Positions 25,630 through 35,771 of a stretch of DNA of 64,000 bases are shown piece after piece. The translations under genes and the position numbers were made by a program. The stretch is from Rhodospirillales bacterium (GTDB taxonomy: Bacteria > Pseudomonadota > Alphaproteobacteria > Micavibrionales > Micavibrionaceae): NCBI GenBank assembly GCA_020638285.1, contig JACKIV010000001.1, positions 62,001-126,000 on the forward strand. Reading direction: 5' to 3'. Within the stretch, counting starts at the first letter, position 1; each line of letters begins with the position of its first letter. The notes beneath the pieces were generated by a model, which saw nothing but the letters and a program-made list of their open reading frames with translations, was not told where the DNA came from and made no database searches.

Positions 25630-26157
25630 ATGCGCGATATGACGCCCCCCACCCCGGACCCGGAACAAAAAACCGTGATGCGGATTTATGCCGCCATTGT
25701 GGCTTCGGTGATTTTGCAATCCATGCCGATGGTTGTGGCGCAGGGAATCGGCACGCTGATTTTGTTCGGAGCATGGGTAGCCTGCGGGATTGTCCGGCGG
25801 CGCTCAAAGCCCGAAGGTCTTGCGCACAATCACATGATTTACCTGTCACGCACGCTCTGGATCAGCTCTTTTCTTCTGATCGTGGGCGTTGCTCTGGCGG
25901 GGATGTGGGTTCTTCAAGGGGGCGACCACAGCGCCATAGACCGCCTTGCAAACGAGATCATGAACGGGTCCGCGCCCTCGGAAACTGTGCTGGCGGCGGC
26001 GGGAAAAGATTATTTCCTGACGAATTTCAGGTTGATTCTGGGCGCGAGCCTTCTGACCGTCGGTCCGGGATTTGCCTACTTTTTTTATCGGACCTTGCGC
26101 GGCTTTCTCCGGGCCGGGCGGGGATATCGCATGGCCGATCCAAAAGGATGGTTGTAA
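25630..26157 (+). CDS. Hypothetical inner-membrane protein (175 aa)
   Basis: 175 residues with hydrophobic segments at about 18-35 and 38-55, a third at about 78-97 (LWISSFLLIVGVALAGMWVL), and a fourth near 135-152 (LILGASLLTVGPGFAYFFY). The N-terminal tail is Pro-rich. The C-terminal RGYRMADPKGWL is cytosolic-looking. The layout resembles the Tic20/DUF4870-type small membrane proteins, but I cannot assign it. The 6-bp spacing suggests co-transcription with mutL. Confidence 0.7.
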   Translation: MRDMTPPTPDPEQKTVMRIYAAIVASVILQSMPMVVAQGIGTLILFGAWVACGIVRRRSKPEGLAHNHMIYLSRTLWISSFLLIVGVALAGMWVLQGGDHSAIDRLANEIMNGSAPSETVLAAAGKDYFLTNFRLILGASLLTVGPGFAYFFYRTLRGFLRAGRGYRMADPKGWL

Positions 26158-26165
26158 CAGGGGAA

Positions 26166-26240
26166 TGGTGGCTGAGGAGGGATTTGAACCCCCGACCAAG
26201 GGATTATGATTCCCCTGCTCTACCGCTGAGCTACTCAGCC
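26166..26240 (-). tRNA. tRNA-Met (CAT), probably elongator
   Basis: 75 nt including an encoded CCA (26166-26168). The 7-bp acceptor is GGCTGAG/CTCAGCC with discriminator A. The D arm is GCTC-AGCGGTA-GAGC, the anticodon stem GGGGA/TCCCT has loop ATCATAA (anticodon CAT), and the T arm has loop TTCAAAT. The body resembles alphaproteobacterial elongator tRNA-Met. tRNA-Ile2 (CAT modified to lysidine) is the alternative. An initiator is unlikely because position 1 pairs with 72. Confidence 0.93.
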
Positions 26241-26321
26241 ACATCTGAGAAATGAACGGGATTTCGCTGCTCCGCAAAGCCGGATAACGGCGAAAACGGG
26301 GCTCACGCCCCTTCATCGGAG

Positions 26322-26353
26322 GTTATATGGCGTGTTTTTGATCCTTTTGTCAA
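26322..26353 (-). promoter_or_regulatory. Candidate promoter of the tRNA-Met gene
   Basis: On the minus strand TTGACA (26348-26353) is followed by CATATA at 17-bp spacing, overlapping TATAAC at 20-bp spacing, about 80 bp upstream of the tRNA. The -35 is perfect; the -10 assignment is uncertain. The rest of the gene-free stretch 26241-26594 shows nothing else I can name. Confidence 0.4.
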
Positions 26354-26638
26354 TGGCTGGCTGAAGCGCTTTTTGTGCGAAAAACATGGAAATTTGTTCG
26401 GGTTTCGGTTAAAATGAAGGGGACGGAGGCAGGATGAGAGCAAAAAAAGGCTCAGATCGGGAGGCAGCGTGAGACGAATCGTCGCAAGGCGTCCTGTCGG
26501 TTCCATGTTCTCCGTTCCGGATATAGTCAATCAGGCCCGCTTCCTTGGAGTGGGCCTTTGTGTTTTGTCCGGCCCGCAACCCGTAAAAACCATGAAGGAG
26601 GCTGCCCCATTCTGACATCCATCTACGGCGGGTCGCGT

Positions 26639-27016
26639 TTGACCGACCCCTTGGCGCTCAAGACTTTTATTGAAAGCGCCCTCGACGCCGATAAGGCGAT
26701 CGACATTGAAACCATTGATCTGCGTGGCCAGACCAGCATCGCCGATTACATGACGATTGCTTCGGGCCGCTCTTCCACCCAGATTGTTTCCACCGCCCAG
26801 AAACTTGCGCAGAAGCTGAAAACTCAGGGCCTTTCCGATGTCCGGGTCGAAGGCGCAGCCGTTGGAGACTGGGTCATCGTGGATGCGGGTGATGTGATTG
26901 TCCATCTGTTCCGCCCCGAGGTCCGCGCCCTTTACGATCTGGCCCGGATGTGGCGGATGCAAAGCCCTTCAGCGCCATCTCTGGGTGGCTCCGGACCCGT
27001 CCCGCTTCGGGTCTGA
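26639..27016 (+). CDS. rsfS: Ribosome silencing factor RsfS (Iojap family)
   Basis: About 125 residues with the whole Iojap/RsfS domain: DADKAIDIETIDLRGQ, SIADYMTIASGRS, VEGAAVGDWVIVDAGDVIVHLF and RPEVRALYDLARMW. RsfS binds uL14 (RplN) and blocks 30S/50S joining during starvation. No in-frame ATG precedes the domain. The TTG at 26639 with GGCGGG upstream is used here, but a much stronger site (AAGGAGG, 26595-26601) faces an in-frame ATT at 26609 or CTG at 26612. The C-terminus overlaps the convergent lipoprotein gene by 48 bp. Confidence 0.88.
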   Translation: MTDPLALKTFIESALDADKAIDIETIDLRGQTSIADYMTIASGRSSTQIVSTAQKLAQKLKTQGLSDVRVEGAAVGDWVIVDAGDVIVHLFRPEVRALYDLARMWRMQSPSAPSLGGSGPVPLRV

Positions 27017-27646
27017 GAAAGACGGTCCGATCTCACCGAGGGGTGCGACGGGAACGCCCGCCGACAGGCCCAGAGTGTTGTACACGCCGTTGACCAGCGC
27101 TACGTCCATATCCTTGATGAGGGCTTCCAGAGACTCGACCTGCTTTTCCTCGCGACTGGCGACGGACAGGCTCGCGGGCAGTTCCAGCGTCCTGCGCGCC
27201 GTCAGGACGGTTCCCTGACGCTCCGTTCCGGCTTCGTCCAGAAGGATCAGGCGAACCGTGGCCAGAATGTCATATTGCTCCCGTCGATTGACCTGCATCC
27301 AGCGTTGAATCTTGCTGTCCGGATCCTTGACGAGCTGGTGAACGCGGGCATTCTCGATGATGAACTGAAGCCGCCCGGACACGCCTGCGGCCTTCAGACG
27401 GGCCTCGCCATAGCGGCGCAGCGCGATATCGGGCGGGGTGGGAAAGCTGCTGGAGACGTCCTGCGGATCGGCGGACGGGTCATAGCGGTTGATAACCTCG
27501 ATCAACCCGACATTGACCGCCATGGGCGGCAGCCCGGCAAGGGTCAGATCCGGTTTTTGCTGGGTCGGAAGTGTGCCGCTGCATGCCCACAAGGCGGGGA
27601 TCAAGCAGATGCACAGGATCAGAATGGCTGGCTTTGTTTTATACAT
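26969..27646 (-). CDS. Putative lipoprotein (225 aa)
   Basis: Start at 27646 chosen for its ribosome-binding site (GGGAGG). The product begins with a lipoprotein signal, MYKTKPAILILCICLIPALW|AC, with Cys in a lipobox (LWAC), so it should be lipidated after export. The mature part is about 205 residues of mixed alpha/beta character with no recognised domain. Blocks such as YGEARLKAAGVSGRLQFIIENARV and VTLARRTLELPASLSVASREEKQ suggest a periplasmic assembly-type fold, but this is only a guess. Divergent from alaS, convergent and overlapping with rsfS. Confidence 0.8.
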   Translation of the reverse strand: MYKTKPAILILCICLIPALWACSGTLPTQQKPDLTLAGLPPMAVNVGLIEVINRYDPSADPQDVSSSFPTPPDIALRRYGEARLKAAGVSGRLQFIIENARVHQLVKDPDSKIQRWMQVNRREQYDILATVRLILLDEAGTERQGTVLTARRTLELPASLSVASREEKQVESLEALIKDMDVALVNGVYNTLGLSAGVPVAPLGEIGPSFSDPKRDGSGATQRWR

Positions 27647-27794
27647 AACGATTCCTCCCTTTTCAGCACCGGACAGGAAAGCACTCCTCAAGCGCGGCGT
27701 CAAGCCGGAGTCTTGCGCAGCCGCTCTTAATCCTCTTGGAAAAAGCATGATTTTCTGTTTTAAGAATGTAAAGGGAAGATGAGGATGGCAGCCG

Positions 27795-30452
27795 ATGAAA
27801 ACGATCAACGACATTCGCAGTACGTTTCTGGATTTCTTTAAGGGTAAGGGTCATGAGATTGTGGCTTCTTCTCCGCTCGTGCCGCACAACGACCCGACTT
27901 TGATGTTTACCAATTCGGGGATGGTTCAGTTCAAGAATTGTTTTCTCGGCGCGGAAAAACGCCCCTATACCCGCGCCGCCACCGCCCAGAAATGCGTGCG
28001 GGCCGGGGGCAAGCACAACGACCTCGACAATGTGGGATACACGGCCCGGCACCACACGTTTTTCGAGATGATGGGGAATTTTTCCTTCGGGGATTATTTC
28101 AAGGACGATGCGATCGCCTTTGCGTGGGAACTGGTCACGAAACATCTGGACCTGCCGCGCGAAAAGCTCCTCGTCACGGTCCATTCGAGCGACGAGGAAG
28201 CCGCCGCGATCTGGCGGAAAGTCGCAGGATTTTCGGATGATCGAATCCTGCGCATCGACACGAACGACAATTTCTGGATGATGGGCGACACCGGGCCGTG
28301 CGGGCCGTGTTCTGAAATTTTCATCGATCAGGGCGACAGGCTGGCGGGCGGGCCTCCGGGAAGTCCGGATCAGGACGGCGACCGGTTCCTTGAATTCTGG
28401 AATCTGGTGTTCATGCAGTTCGAGCAGGAACCGGACGGCAAAGGCGGATATATCCGGAAACCTTTGCCCAAGCCCGCCATTGACACCGGGATGGGGCTGG
28501 AGCGCACGGCGGCGATCCTGCAGGGGAAATATTCGAACTATGATGTGGATTTGCTGCGCGCCATCATTGAACAGTGCGCCGATCTGACGGGGGTCTCGCC
28601 CGACGGGCCGCAGGCCGCGAGCCACCGCGTTATCGCCGATCACCTGCGCGCCAGCGCCTTCCTGATGGCCGATGGAGTCATGCCCTCGAACGAAGGCCGG
28701 GGCTATGTCCTGCGCCGGATCATGCGGCGCGGCATGCGGCATGCGCATCTTCTGGGAGCCAAAGATCCGCTCATGTGCGCGCTGTTCCCCACGCTTTTGG
28801 GGATGATGGGAGAGGCCTATCCGGAGCTGCGCCGGGCGCAGGCGCTCGTTACCGAGACGCTGCGGATCGAGGAAACGCGGTTCCGCCGCACGCTGGAGAC
28901 AGGCCTTAAGATTCTCGACGAAGAATCCGGGAAACTCGGCGCAGGCGGAACGCTTTCCGGAGATATCGCGTTCAAACTGTATGATACATACGGTTTTCCG
29001 GTCGATCTGACGGCGGATGCGCTGCGGGGCAAGGGGCTTGGCGTCGATATGTCCGGATTTGAGTCCGCCATGAAAAAACAACGCGAGACGGCGCGCAAAA
29101 GCTGGGCCGGATCCGGCGAGGCGGCCACGGATACGCTCTGGTTCGACGTTCTGGAAGAGGCGGGCGCGAGCGAGTTTCTGGGATACGACACCGAAACGGC
29201 GGAAGGCCAGATCCGCCTGATCCTCAAGGATGGAAAGCGCGTGGAGTCGGCAGCGCAGGGCGAGAGCGTCTCCCTCATCACCAACCAGACGCCTTTTTAC
29301 GCCGAATCGGGCGGACAGGTCGGCGATACCGGTCTTTTCCTGACCGCGCAGGGCGATGCGTTCGAAGTTCTGGACACAAAGAAAATGCTCGGGAAACTCT
29401 GGGTCCATCAGGGGCGGGTGACAAAAGGCTCCCTGAAGACCGGCGAAGGCGTCGAGATGCGCGTGGACGGCGTGCGCCGCGCCGCCATTCGCGCCAACCA
29501 CTCCGCCACCCATTTGCTGCACGCCGCGCTGCACGAACATGTCGGCGCGCATGTGACGCAGAAAGGATCCTCGGTCGATGAACACCGCCTGCGTTTCGAC
29601 GTCAGTCTGAATGCGCCTCTGACGCCGGACCAGATCGAAAAAATCGAGCGAACCGTCAACCGCCAGATTCTGGCCAACACCGAAATCTGCACGCGCCTGA
29701 TGCCCGTGGAAGACGCGATGGAGGCCGGGGCCATGGCCCTGTTCGGCGAAAAATACGACGAAGAAGTCCGGGTCTTGAGCATGGGCACGACTCCGCCCGG
29801 CGCGGCGCGGCCCTTTTCCGTTGAATTGTGCGGCGGCACGCACGCGCGGCGCACGGGCGATATCGGCCTGTTCCGCCTTGTGTCCGACAGCGCCCTGTCG
29901 GCGGGCGTACGGCGGATTGAAGGCCTGACCGGGACGGGCGCTTTTGCCTATCTGCGGGATCAGGACGAAAAACTGCGCGCCCTTGCGACGCTTCTCAACA
30001 CAGCGCCCGCGGATGTGCCCGAGCGTGTGCGGACGCTGGCCGAAGACCGCAGGCATCTTGAAAAGCAGGTCGCCGATCTGCGTCGCCAGATGGCCTCGGG
30101 CGGCGGCGGCGCGTCCGGGCCGGATATCAAGGACATTGGCGGCGTGAAATTCATCGGGCGGGTGGTGGATCTGCCGCCGCGCGACCTCAAGCCGCTGGCC
30201 GACGATTTCAAAGGGAAGATGGGTTCCGGCGTCGTGGCGCTGGTGTCCACATATGAGGGCAAAGCCTCGCTCGTCGTGGGCGTAACGTCCGATCTGACAG
30301 GGCGGTTCAGCGCCGTGGATCTGGTCAAAATCGGCGCGGCGGCGCTGGGCGGACAGGGCGGCGGCGGACGGCCCGACATGGCGCAGGCCGGCGGACCGGA
30401 CGGCGCGGCGGCCAATGACGCCGTGGCCGCCATTGAAGCCGCGATGGCTTGA
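27795..30452 (+). CDS. alaS: Alanyl-tRNA synthetase
   Basis: 885 residues, class II synthetase of usual length. Visible: [34 protein letters not shown] (motif 2 region) and [21 protein letters not shown] (motif 3). The editing domain has zinc/catalytic [11 protein letters not shown] and [15 protein letters not shown]-terminal DHHA1-type domain ends with a Gly-rich [16 protein letters not shown]. It charges tRNA-Ala and clears Ser/Gly mischarging. kup follows about 100 bp later. Confidence 0.98.
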   Translation: MKTINDIRSTFLDFFKGKGHEIVASSPLVPHNDPTLMFTNSGMVQFKNCFLGAEKRPYTRAATAQKCVRAGGKHNDLDNVGYTARHHTFFEMMGNFSFGDYFKDDAIAFAWELVTKHLDLPREKLLVTVHSSDEEAAAIWRKVAGFSDDRILRIDTNDNFWMMGDTGPCGPCSEIFIDQGDRLAGGPPGSPDQDGDRFLEFWNLVFMQFEQEPDGKGGYIRKPLPKPAIDTGMGLERTAAILQGKYSNYDVDLLRAIIEQCADLTGVSPDGPQAASHRVIADHLRASAFLMADGVMPSNEGRGYVLRRIMRRGMRHAHLLGAKDPLMCALFPTLLGMMGEAYPELRRAQALVTETLRIEETRFRRTLETGLKILDEESGKLGAGGTLSGDIAFKLYDTYGFPVDLTADALRGKGLGVDMSGFESAMKKQRETARKSWAGSGEAATDTLWFDVLEEAGASEFLGYDTETAEGQIRLILKDGKRVESAAQGESVSLITNQTPFYAESGGQVGDTGLFLTAQGDAFEVLDTKKMLGKLWVHQGRVTKGSLKTGEGVEMRVDGVRRAAIRANHSATHLLHAALHEHVGAHVTQKGSSVDEHRLRFDVSLNAPLTPDQIEKIERTVNRQILANTEICTRLMPVEDAMEAGAMALFGEKYDEEVRVLSMGTTPPGAARPFSVELCGGTHARRTGDIGLFRLVSDSALSAGVRRIEGLTGTGAFAYLRDQDEKLRALATLLNTAPADVPERVRTLAEDRRHLEKQVADLRRQMASGGGGASGPDIKDIGGVKFIGRVVDLPPRDLKPLADDFKGKMGSGVVALVSTYEGKASLVVGVTSDLTGRFSAVDLVKIGAAALGGQGGGGRPDMAQAGGPDGAAANDAVAAIEAAMA

Positions 30453-30550
30453 TTTTTCGCTATATTTCCTTGCATGTTCGCCTTGCGCGGCAGGGCGTGC
30501 GAGGATATCATCCAGGGGTGCGTTTTCTTCCTTCCCGACCGGGGACTTCC

Positions 30551-32464
30551 ATGCTTTCAAAAGCCTCGCTTTCCGACTTGCCGGGAGACTCTCATGAGTC
30601 CGAAGATCGCCGCCACCGTTTCTGGATTTTGATGCTGGGCTGTATCGGGGTTGTTTATGGGGATATCGGGACCAGTCCTCTTTATGCCTTCCGCGAGGCG
30701 GCATTGCAGGCCGCGACGAACGGGACCGTGACACGGGTCGAGATTCTGGGTATTTTATCCATGATCCTGTGGTCTTTGACTATCATTGTGACGTTCAAAT
30801 ACGTTTTGTTCCTGCTGCGCGCCGACAACCGGGGCGAGGGGGGGATTTTGTCCCTGATGGCTCTGGTTCAAAAAGGCGGGTTGAAACATCCTTTGTTGTT
30901 GATGGCTCTGGGCATGGTGGGCGCTGCCCTGTTTTATGGGGATTCGATCATTACCCCGGCAATTTCGGTTCTCTCGGCGGTGGAGGGTTTGGGCCTCGTT
31001 ACTCCGGCGCTTGAACATGCAGTGTTGCCTCTTTCGGCGTTGATTCTGACCTTTCTTTTCATGGCGCAAAGACATGGGACAGCCAGCGTTTCGCTTCTTT
31101 TTGGCCCTGTGATGCTGATCTGGTTTCTGGTGATCGGCGGTCTGGGTGTATTCTGGATTGTGCGGGTTCCTGAAGTTTTGTTGTCTTTTAATCCTTACTA
31201 CGCCATTTTCTTTACGACGCATCACGGAATTCTCAGTCTCGTGGTCATCGGTGCGGTCTTGCTCGCGGTCACGGGGGCGGAGGCGCTTTATGCCGATCTG
31301 GGCCATTTCGGGCGCAAGCCGATCCAGACCGCATGGCTCGGGCTGGTGTTTCCCTGTCTGATGCTGAATTATCTGGGACAGGGGGCGCTGGTCCTGAATG
31401 ATCCACAGACCATCGAAAATCCGTTTTACCTGATGGTTCCGCAAGGCGGTCTTTTGCCCATGGTCCTGCTGGCCACCGCCGCGACCATCATTGCCTCACA
31501 AGCCGTTATCACAGGGGCGTATTCCCTGACCCGCCAGGCGATCCAGATGAATCTTTTCCCGCGCATGGAAATTCGCCACACATCGGAAACCGAAGCCGGG
31601 CAGATCTATATCCCAAAGGTCAACTGGTTTCTTCTTCTTGGCGTTTTGTTTTTGTGCTTCATGTTCCGGGATTCCAGCACATTGGCTTCGGCCTATGGGA
31701 TTGCCGTGACGGGGACGATGATCGTCAGTTCCCTGATGTCCATGGCTGCGATTTCAAAGGTCTGGCACAAGGGGTGGCTTCTGGCGTGTACCGTCGTGAT
31801 GCCGTTTCTTGCCATTGAGATCGTCTTTATGGGCGCGAACATGCTTAAGGTCTTTCAGGGTGGTTTTGTGCCACTGCTTTTCGCCGGAATTTTGATTTTG
31901 TTTATGCAGACGTGGGTGGCCGGGTCGCGGTATCTTTTCAAACAGGCGAAAAAGAAAACGGTTTATCTGTCCGATTTTGTCGAAACGCTGGATCGTGCGC
32001 CGCCCTTGCGTGTGGGGGGAACGGCAGTTTTTCTGACCAGCGATCCATCCGTTGCGCCGGTGGCCTTGACGCGCAATGTCCACTTTAACAAGGTTTTGCA
32101 TGAAAAAAGCGTTGTTTTGACGATTGTTACAGCCCAGATGCCCCGGATTCCGGATGGGCAGAGGATTACGATTGAGCATCTCTCCTCGTTTCTGTCTCTG
32201 GTGATAGTCAGTTATGGATTCATGGAATCTCCTGACGTTCCGCGCGCTCTGGCGTTGGCGCGGCGTCAGGGGCTGGACATCGACGAAACTCAGGCCCTGT
32301 ATTTTGTCGGACACCGGACGATCGTTCGCCACACGGGCCATGGCTTGCCTTCGTGGCAGGAGCCGATTTATATCCTTCTGGCCAAAACGGCGGCAACGGC
32401 GTCGGATTATTATCGTTTGCCACACGACCGCGTGTTCGAGGTCGGGATGCATTTAGGGGTTTAA
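30551..32464 (+). CDS. kup: Kup-type potassium uptake permease
   Basis: 637 residues from ATG 30551. The frame is open back to 30449, overlapping alaS, but the family start lies close to the chosen ATG. The signature GVVYGDIGTSPLYAFRE leads a core of about 12 membrane helices, followed by a cytosolic C-terminal domain of about 200 residues. Kup takes up K+ with H+. The last codon overlaps the stop of the convergent YqaJ-type gene. Confidence 0.95.
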   Translation: MLSKASLSDLPGDSHESEDRRHRFWILMLGCIGVVYGDIGTSPLYAFREAALQAATNGTVTRVEILGILSMILWSLTIIVTFKYVLFLLRADNRGEGGILSLMALVQKGGLKHPLLLMALGMVGAALFYGDSIITPAISVLSAVEGLGLVTPALEHAVLPLSALILTFLFMAQRHGTASVSLLFGPVMLIWFLVIGGLGVFWIVRVPEVLLSFNPYYAIFFTTHHGILSLVVIGAVLLAVTGAEALYADLGHFGRKPIQTAWLGLVFPCLMLNYLGQGALVLNDPQTIENPFYLMVPQGGLLPMVLLATAATIIASQAVITGAYSLTRQAIQMNLFPRMEIRHTSETEAGQIYIPKVNWFLLLGVLFLCFMFRDSSTLASAYGIAVTGTMIVSSLMSMAAISKVWHKGWLLACTVVMPFLAIEIVFMGANMLKVFQGGFVPLLFAGILILFMQTWVAGSRYLFKQAKKKTVYLSDFVETLDRAPPLRVGGTAVFLTSDPSVAPVALTRNVHFNKVLHEKSVVLTIVTAQMPRIPDGQRITIEHLSSFLSLVIVSYGFMESPDVPRALALARRQGLDIDETQALYFVGHRTIVRHTGHGLPSWQEPIYILLAKTAATASDYYRLPHDRVFEVGMHLGV

Positions 32465-33084
32465 CCCCTCCACCGTCCTTTTTGCCGGGCGACGAGGCCG
32501 TCCAGTTCTTCGATAAACCGTGATACTTCGACGCGCAGGGCTGCGATGTAGGATTCATCCCGATGCACGCGGCAGATCATCATCCGTTTTTTCTCGTTGA
32601 ATTCGGGGGCGAAGCTTACGAAATCCCACCATTTCCGGCCTGTTACCCATAAATTCCCCTGCACCTGCGGCATATACACAGACGGCACGCACGCGCCGGA
32701 GATGTATTTTTCATGGGTGTGCGACAGGGGGCATTTGATCTCCAGCCCGCCGTCTTCGCCGATCAGGCCGTCGGGCGAGGCCGCCACGCGGCGTTTTTCA
32801 TCCAGCCAGGCCAGTCCGATTTCCTTTACGCAATGGCCTGTGTGGACCTCATAGGCGCGCCGGGCGCGGGGTTCCAGATCGACACCCCGGCTCATGGCCT
32901 CGCTGTGGAAAGACGATTCTGCCGCTCGGCCCGTGATGATTTCCTCGATCAGGCGGCGCATATAGGCGTTTCGCGTCTTGCCGCCGCCGCGCGTGAGAAT
33001 GGCCCTGAAGTTCGAGGCCGTCACCACGCCGCACCGCGCATCGCGCCAGGCGTTGGATCCTTGTTTGATTGCCGAGACAATCAT
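32461..33084 (-). CDS. YqaJ-like viral-type exonuclease/recombinase
   Basis: 207 residues from ATG 33084 (AAGGA upstream, inside the last codons of pepN). Matches the YqaJ/lambda-exonuclease-like nuclease family: KQGSNAWRDARCGVVTAS at the N-terminus, then the catalytic core SPDGLI followed by GLEIKCPL (Asp and Glu-x-Lys) and MPQVQGNLWVTG. Such enzymes degrade one strand from dsDNA ends and normally work with a RecT/Beta annealase in phages. No annealase is adjacent. It is translationally close to pepN (7-bp gap), which is odd for a phage gene. Confidence 0.88.
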   Translation of the reverse strand: MIVSAIKQGSNAWRDARCGVVTASNFRAILTRGGGKTRNAYMRRLIEEIITGRAAESSFHSEAMSRGVDLEPRARRAYEVHTGHCVKEIGLAWLDEKRRVAASPDGLIGEDGGLEIKCPLSHTHEKYISGACVPSVYMPQVQGNLWVTGRKWWDFVSFAPEFNEKKRMMICRVHRDESYIAALRVEVSRFIEELDGLVARQKGRWRG

Positions 33085-33091
33085 CGTTCGG

Positions 33092-35725
33092 CTATCCTTG
33101 CAGCGTTTTGGTGACGATCTCGTAAACATCGGGCGACAGATCGGGCCGGGCGGCGATGTCTTCCAGAACCGCGCGCATTTTATCCTGACGATCCGGCGTA
33201 TAGCGCCGCCATTCGCGCAAAGGTGTGAGAATGCGCGAGGCAATCTGGGGATTAAGCACGTTAAGCTCGGCAATGGCATCGCCCAGAAACCGATATCCCA
33301 GACCGGATGGATCATGAAAACACACCGGATTGCCCATGGCGAAAGAAGCGTACAGTGCCCGGACGCGGTTGGGGTTGCGGATGGAAAAATCGGCATGTTC
33401 CCGCAGAGCCCGCACGCGTGAGAGGGCATCGTCCCGCACGCCCAGGGTCTGAAGTGCAAACCATTTATCAATAACGAGGGGATAATTTTTGAAGCGCGCG
33501 TGAAAATCGTCAAACGCGGCATCGGCCTGGGGACCATCCAGATGGGCGAGCAGGGCCAGAGCGCCCACGCGGTCTGTCATACAGGATGCGTTGTCGTATT
33601 GCGCGCGAATCAGATCCAGCGGCGTGCTTTCCGGATCGAACGCCAAAATCGCCAGCGCGGCGTTGCGGAGGGCTCGGCGCGCCATGGCCTGCGGCGTGAT
33701 TTCATGGGGTCCGGAGGCGCGCGCGGAGTCATATACGGCCATCAGCCGCGCACGACAGGTGGATACGACGTCTTGTATGATTTTCTGGCGGACGGCGTGG
33801 ATGGCCGCCGGGTCGATATGCCGCCGCTCGGCCCCGATGACAGAAAAATCGGGCAGGGCCAGCATGCGCGCAATCAAGGCCAGATCCGCGCCGGGTCTTG
33901 CGGCCTGATCCAGCAGCGCGGCAATCGAATCCACAAACGCCGGATCCGTTTCCGGCTCGCCTCCTTGCTCCAGCCCGTCCAGCATCCGCCCGATCAGGCG
34001 CAGGGCGATGGTCTGCCCGGCCTCCCACCGGTTGAATCCGTCGGAGTCATGCACCATCAGGAATCTCAGGGCCGCATCGTCCAGATCCGTTTTCAGGCGC
34101 ACCGGCGCGGAAAAATTCCGCAGGATAGAGGGAACGGGCGCGCGCGGAATGTCGGTAAAGACAAAGCGCTGCTTTTCTTCCCGGAGATTGAGGATCTGCG
34201 TGGTTGCACCGTCCTTTAGCGGTATGTCCGCGCCGTCCGGTCCCACAAGCCCCACGGCGACCGGAATATGCATCGGCTTTTTATGCGGCTGGCCGGGCGT
34301 GGCGGGAATGCTCTGGGCCAGATCCAGCGTATAGGTTTTTGCCTGCGCGTCATACACGCCGTGGGCCGTAATCTCGGGCGTTCCCGACTGGGAATACCAG
34401 AGTTTGAACTGATCCAGATCAAGCCCGCAGGCCTGCGCCATGCACGCCGCGAAATCGTCGCACGTCACCGCCTGTCCATCATGCCGCGAGAAATACAGAT
34501 CCGTGCCCTTGCGGTAAAGCTCCGGCCCCATCAGGGTCCGCATCATGCGGATGATCTCGGCACCTTTCTCATAGACCGTCATCGTATAGAAATTATTGAT
34601 TTCCATGTAGGATTCAGGCCGGACGGGGTGGGCCATCGGCCCGGCATCCTCGGGGAACTGGAACTGGCGGAGCTGGCGCACATCGTCGATTCTCTGCACC
34701 GCGCGGGCGTTCAGATCGGCGGAAAATTCCTGATCGCGAAAGACGGTCAAGCCTTCTTTCAGGGAAAGCTGGAACCAGTCGCGACAGGTCACGCGGTTTC
34801 CGGACCAGTTGTGAAAATATTCGTGCGCGATCACGCTTTCGACGGCCAGAAAATCGGCGTCCGTGGCGGTATCCGGATGGGCCAGAACCAGCTTCGTATT
34901 AAAAATATTGAGCGACTTGTTTTCCATCGCGCCCATGTTGAAATCGCTGACCGCCACGATGTTAAAAATATTCAGATCATATTCCAGACCGTACGTCTCC
35001 TCGTCCCACGTCATGGATTTTTTTAAAGACGCCATGGCGTGCGCGCACTGGGCTTCGTCGCCCGCGCGGACATAGATATTCAGATCGACCGCGCGGCCGG
35101 AGCGGGTTATAAATGTGTCACTGATCCGGTGCAGATCCCCGGCTACAAGCGCGAACAGGTAACAGGGCTTTGGAAACGGATCGGCCCAGACCGCAAAATG
35201 CCGCCCGCCTTCCAGATTGCCCTGCGCAATACGGTTTCCGTTGGACAGCAAAACGGGATATGACGCCTTGTCGGCTTCGATCCGCACCGTAAAGACGCTC
35301 ATTACATCGGGGCGATCGGGATAATAAGTGATCCGGCGAAATCCTTCGGCTTCGCACTGGGTGCAATAATTTCCGCCGGAGACATACAGCCCCTCAAGCC
35401 GCGTATTGTTCTGTGGATACAGGCGCGTTTGCACCTCGATCGTAAACTCCTCGCGCGCGGGATCGGGCAGGGTTAGACCCGTCTCGGTCAGGGTGAAGTC
35501 CGTTCCTTCGCTCAAGATCCGCCCGTCCAGAGCCACGGACTCCAGCTCCAGCCCCTCGCCATGCAGGAAAATCGGCCCGGTGCCACCATCGCGCCGGAAA
35601 CGCGTCCGGGCGCGGACGATCGTGTGGCTTTCGAACAGGTGGAAATCCAGATCGACGGCTTCAATCTGCCATCCAAATTTTCGGTAATCCTTGAGGTGGA
35701 CGGTTTTTGGTGCATCTGTTTTCAT
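33092..35725 (-). CDS. pepN: Aminopeptidase N
   Basis: 877-residue M1 metallopeptidase, normal for bacterial PepN. The exopeptidase motif GAMENKSLN and the zinc site HEYFHN with the downstream Glu in LKEGLTVFRDQEFSAD are present. The C-terminal helical domain ends DVYEIVTKTLQG. It releases N-terminal residues from peptides in the cytoplasm. The YqaJ-type gene follows seven bases after its stop. Confidence 0.97.
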   Translation of the reverse strand: MKTDAPKTVHLKDYRKFGWQIEAVDLDFHLFESHTIVRARTRFRRDGGTGPIFLHGEGLELESVALDGRILSEGTDFTLTETGLTLPDPAREEFTIEVQTRLYPQNNTRLEGLYVSGGNYCTQCEAEGFRRITYYPDRPDVMSVFTVRIEADKASYPVLLSNGNRIAQGNLEGGRHFAVWADPFPKPCYLFALVAGDLHRISDTFITRSGRAVDLNIYVRAGDEAQCAHAMASLKKSMTWDEETYGLEYDLNIFNIVAVSDFNMGAMENKSLNIFNTKLVLAHPDTATDADFLAVESVIAHEYFHNWSGNRVTCRDWFQLSLKEGLTVFRDQEFSADLNARAVQRIDDVRQLRQFQFPEDAGPMAHPVRPESYMEINNFYTMTVYEKGAEIIRMMRTLMGPELYRKGTDLYFSRHDGQAVTCDDFAACMAQACGLDLDQFKLWYSQSGTPEITAHGVYDAQAKTYTLDLAQSIPATPGQPHKKPMHIPVAVGLVGPDGADIPLKDGATTQILNLREEKQRFVFTDIPRAPVPSILRNFSAPVRLKTDLDDAALRFLMVHDSDGFNRWEAGQTIALRLIGRMLDGLEQGGEPETDPAFVDSIAALLDQAARPGADLALIARMLALPDFSVIGAERRHIDPAAIHAVRQKIIQDVVSTCRARLMAVYDSARASGPHEITPQAMARRALRNAALAILAFDPESTPLDLIRAQYDNASCMTDRVGALALLAHLDGPQADAAFDDFHARFKNYPLVIDKWFALQTLGVRDDALSRVRALREHADFSIRNPNRVRALYASFAMGNPVCFHDPSGLGYRFLGDAIAELNVLNPQIASRILTPLREWRRYTPDRQDKMRAVLEDIAARPDLSPDVYEIVTKTLQG

Positions 35726-35771
35726 GCGCCAAGCCTAGCCGCGTCGATCTTCGGACGCAACAGGAAAGATA

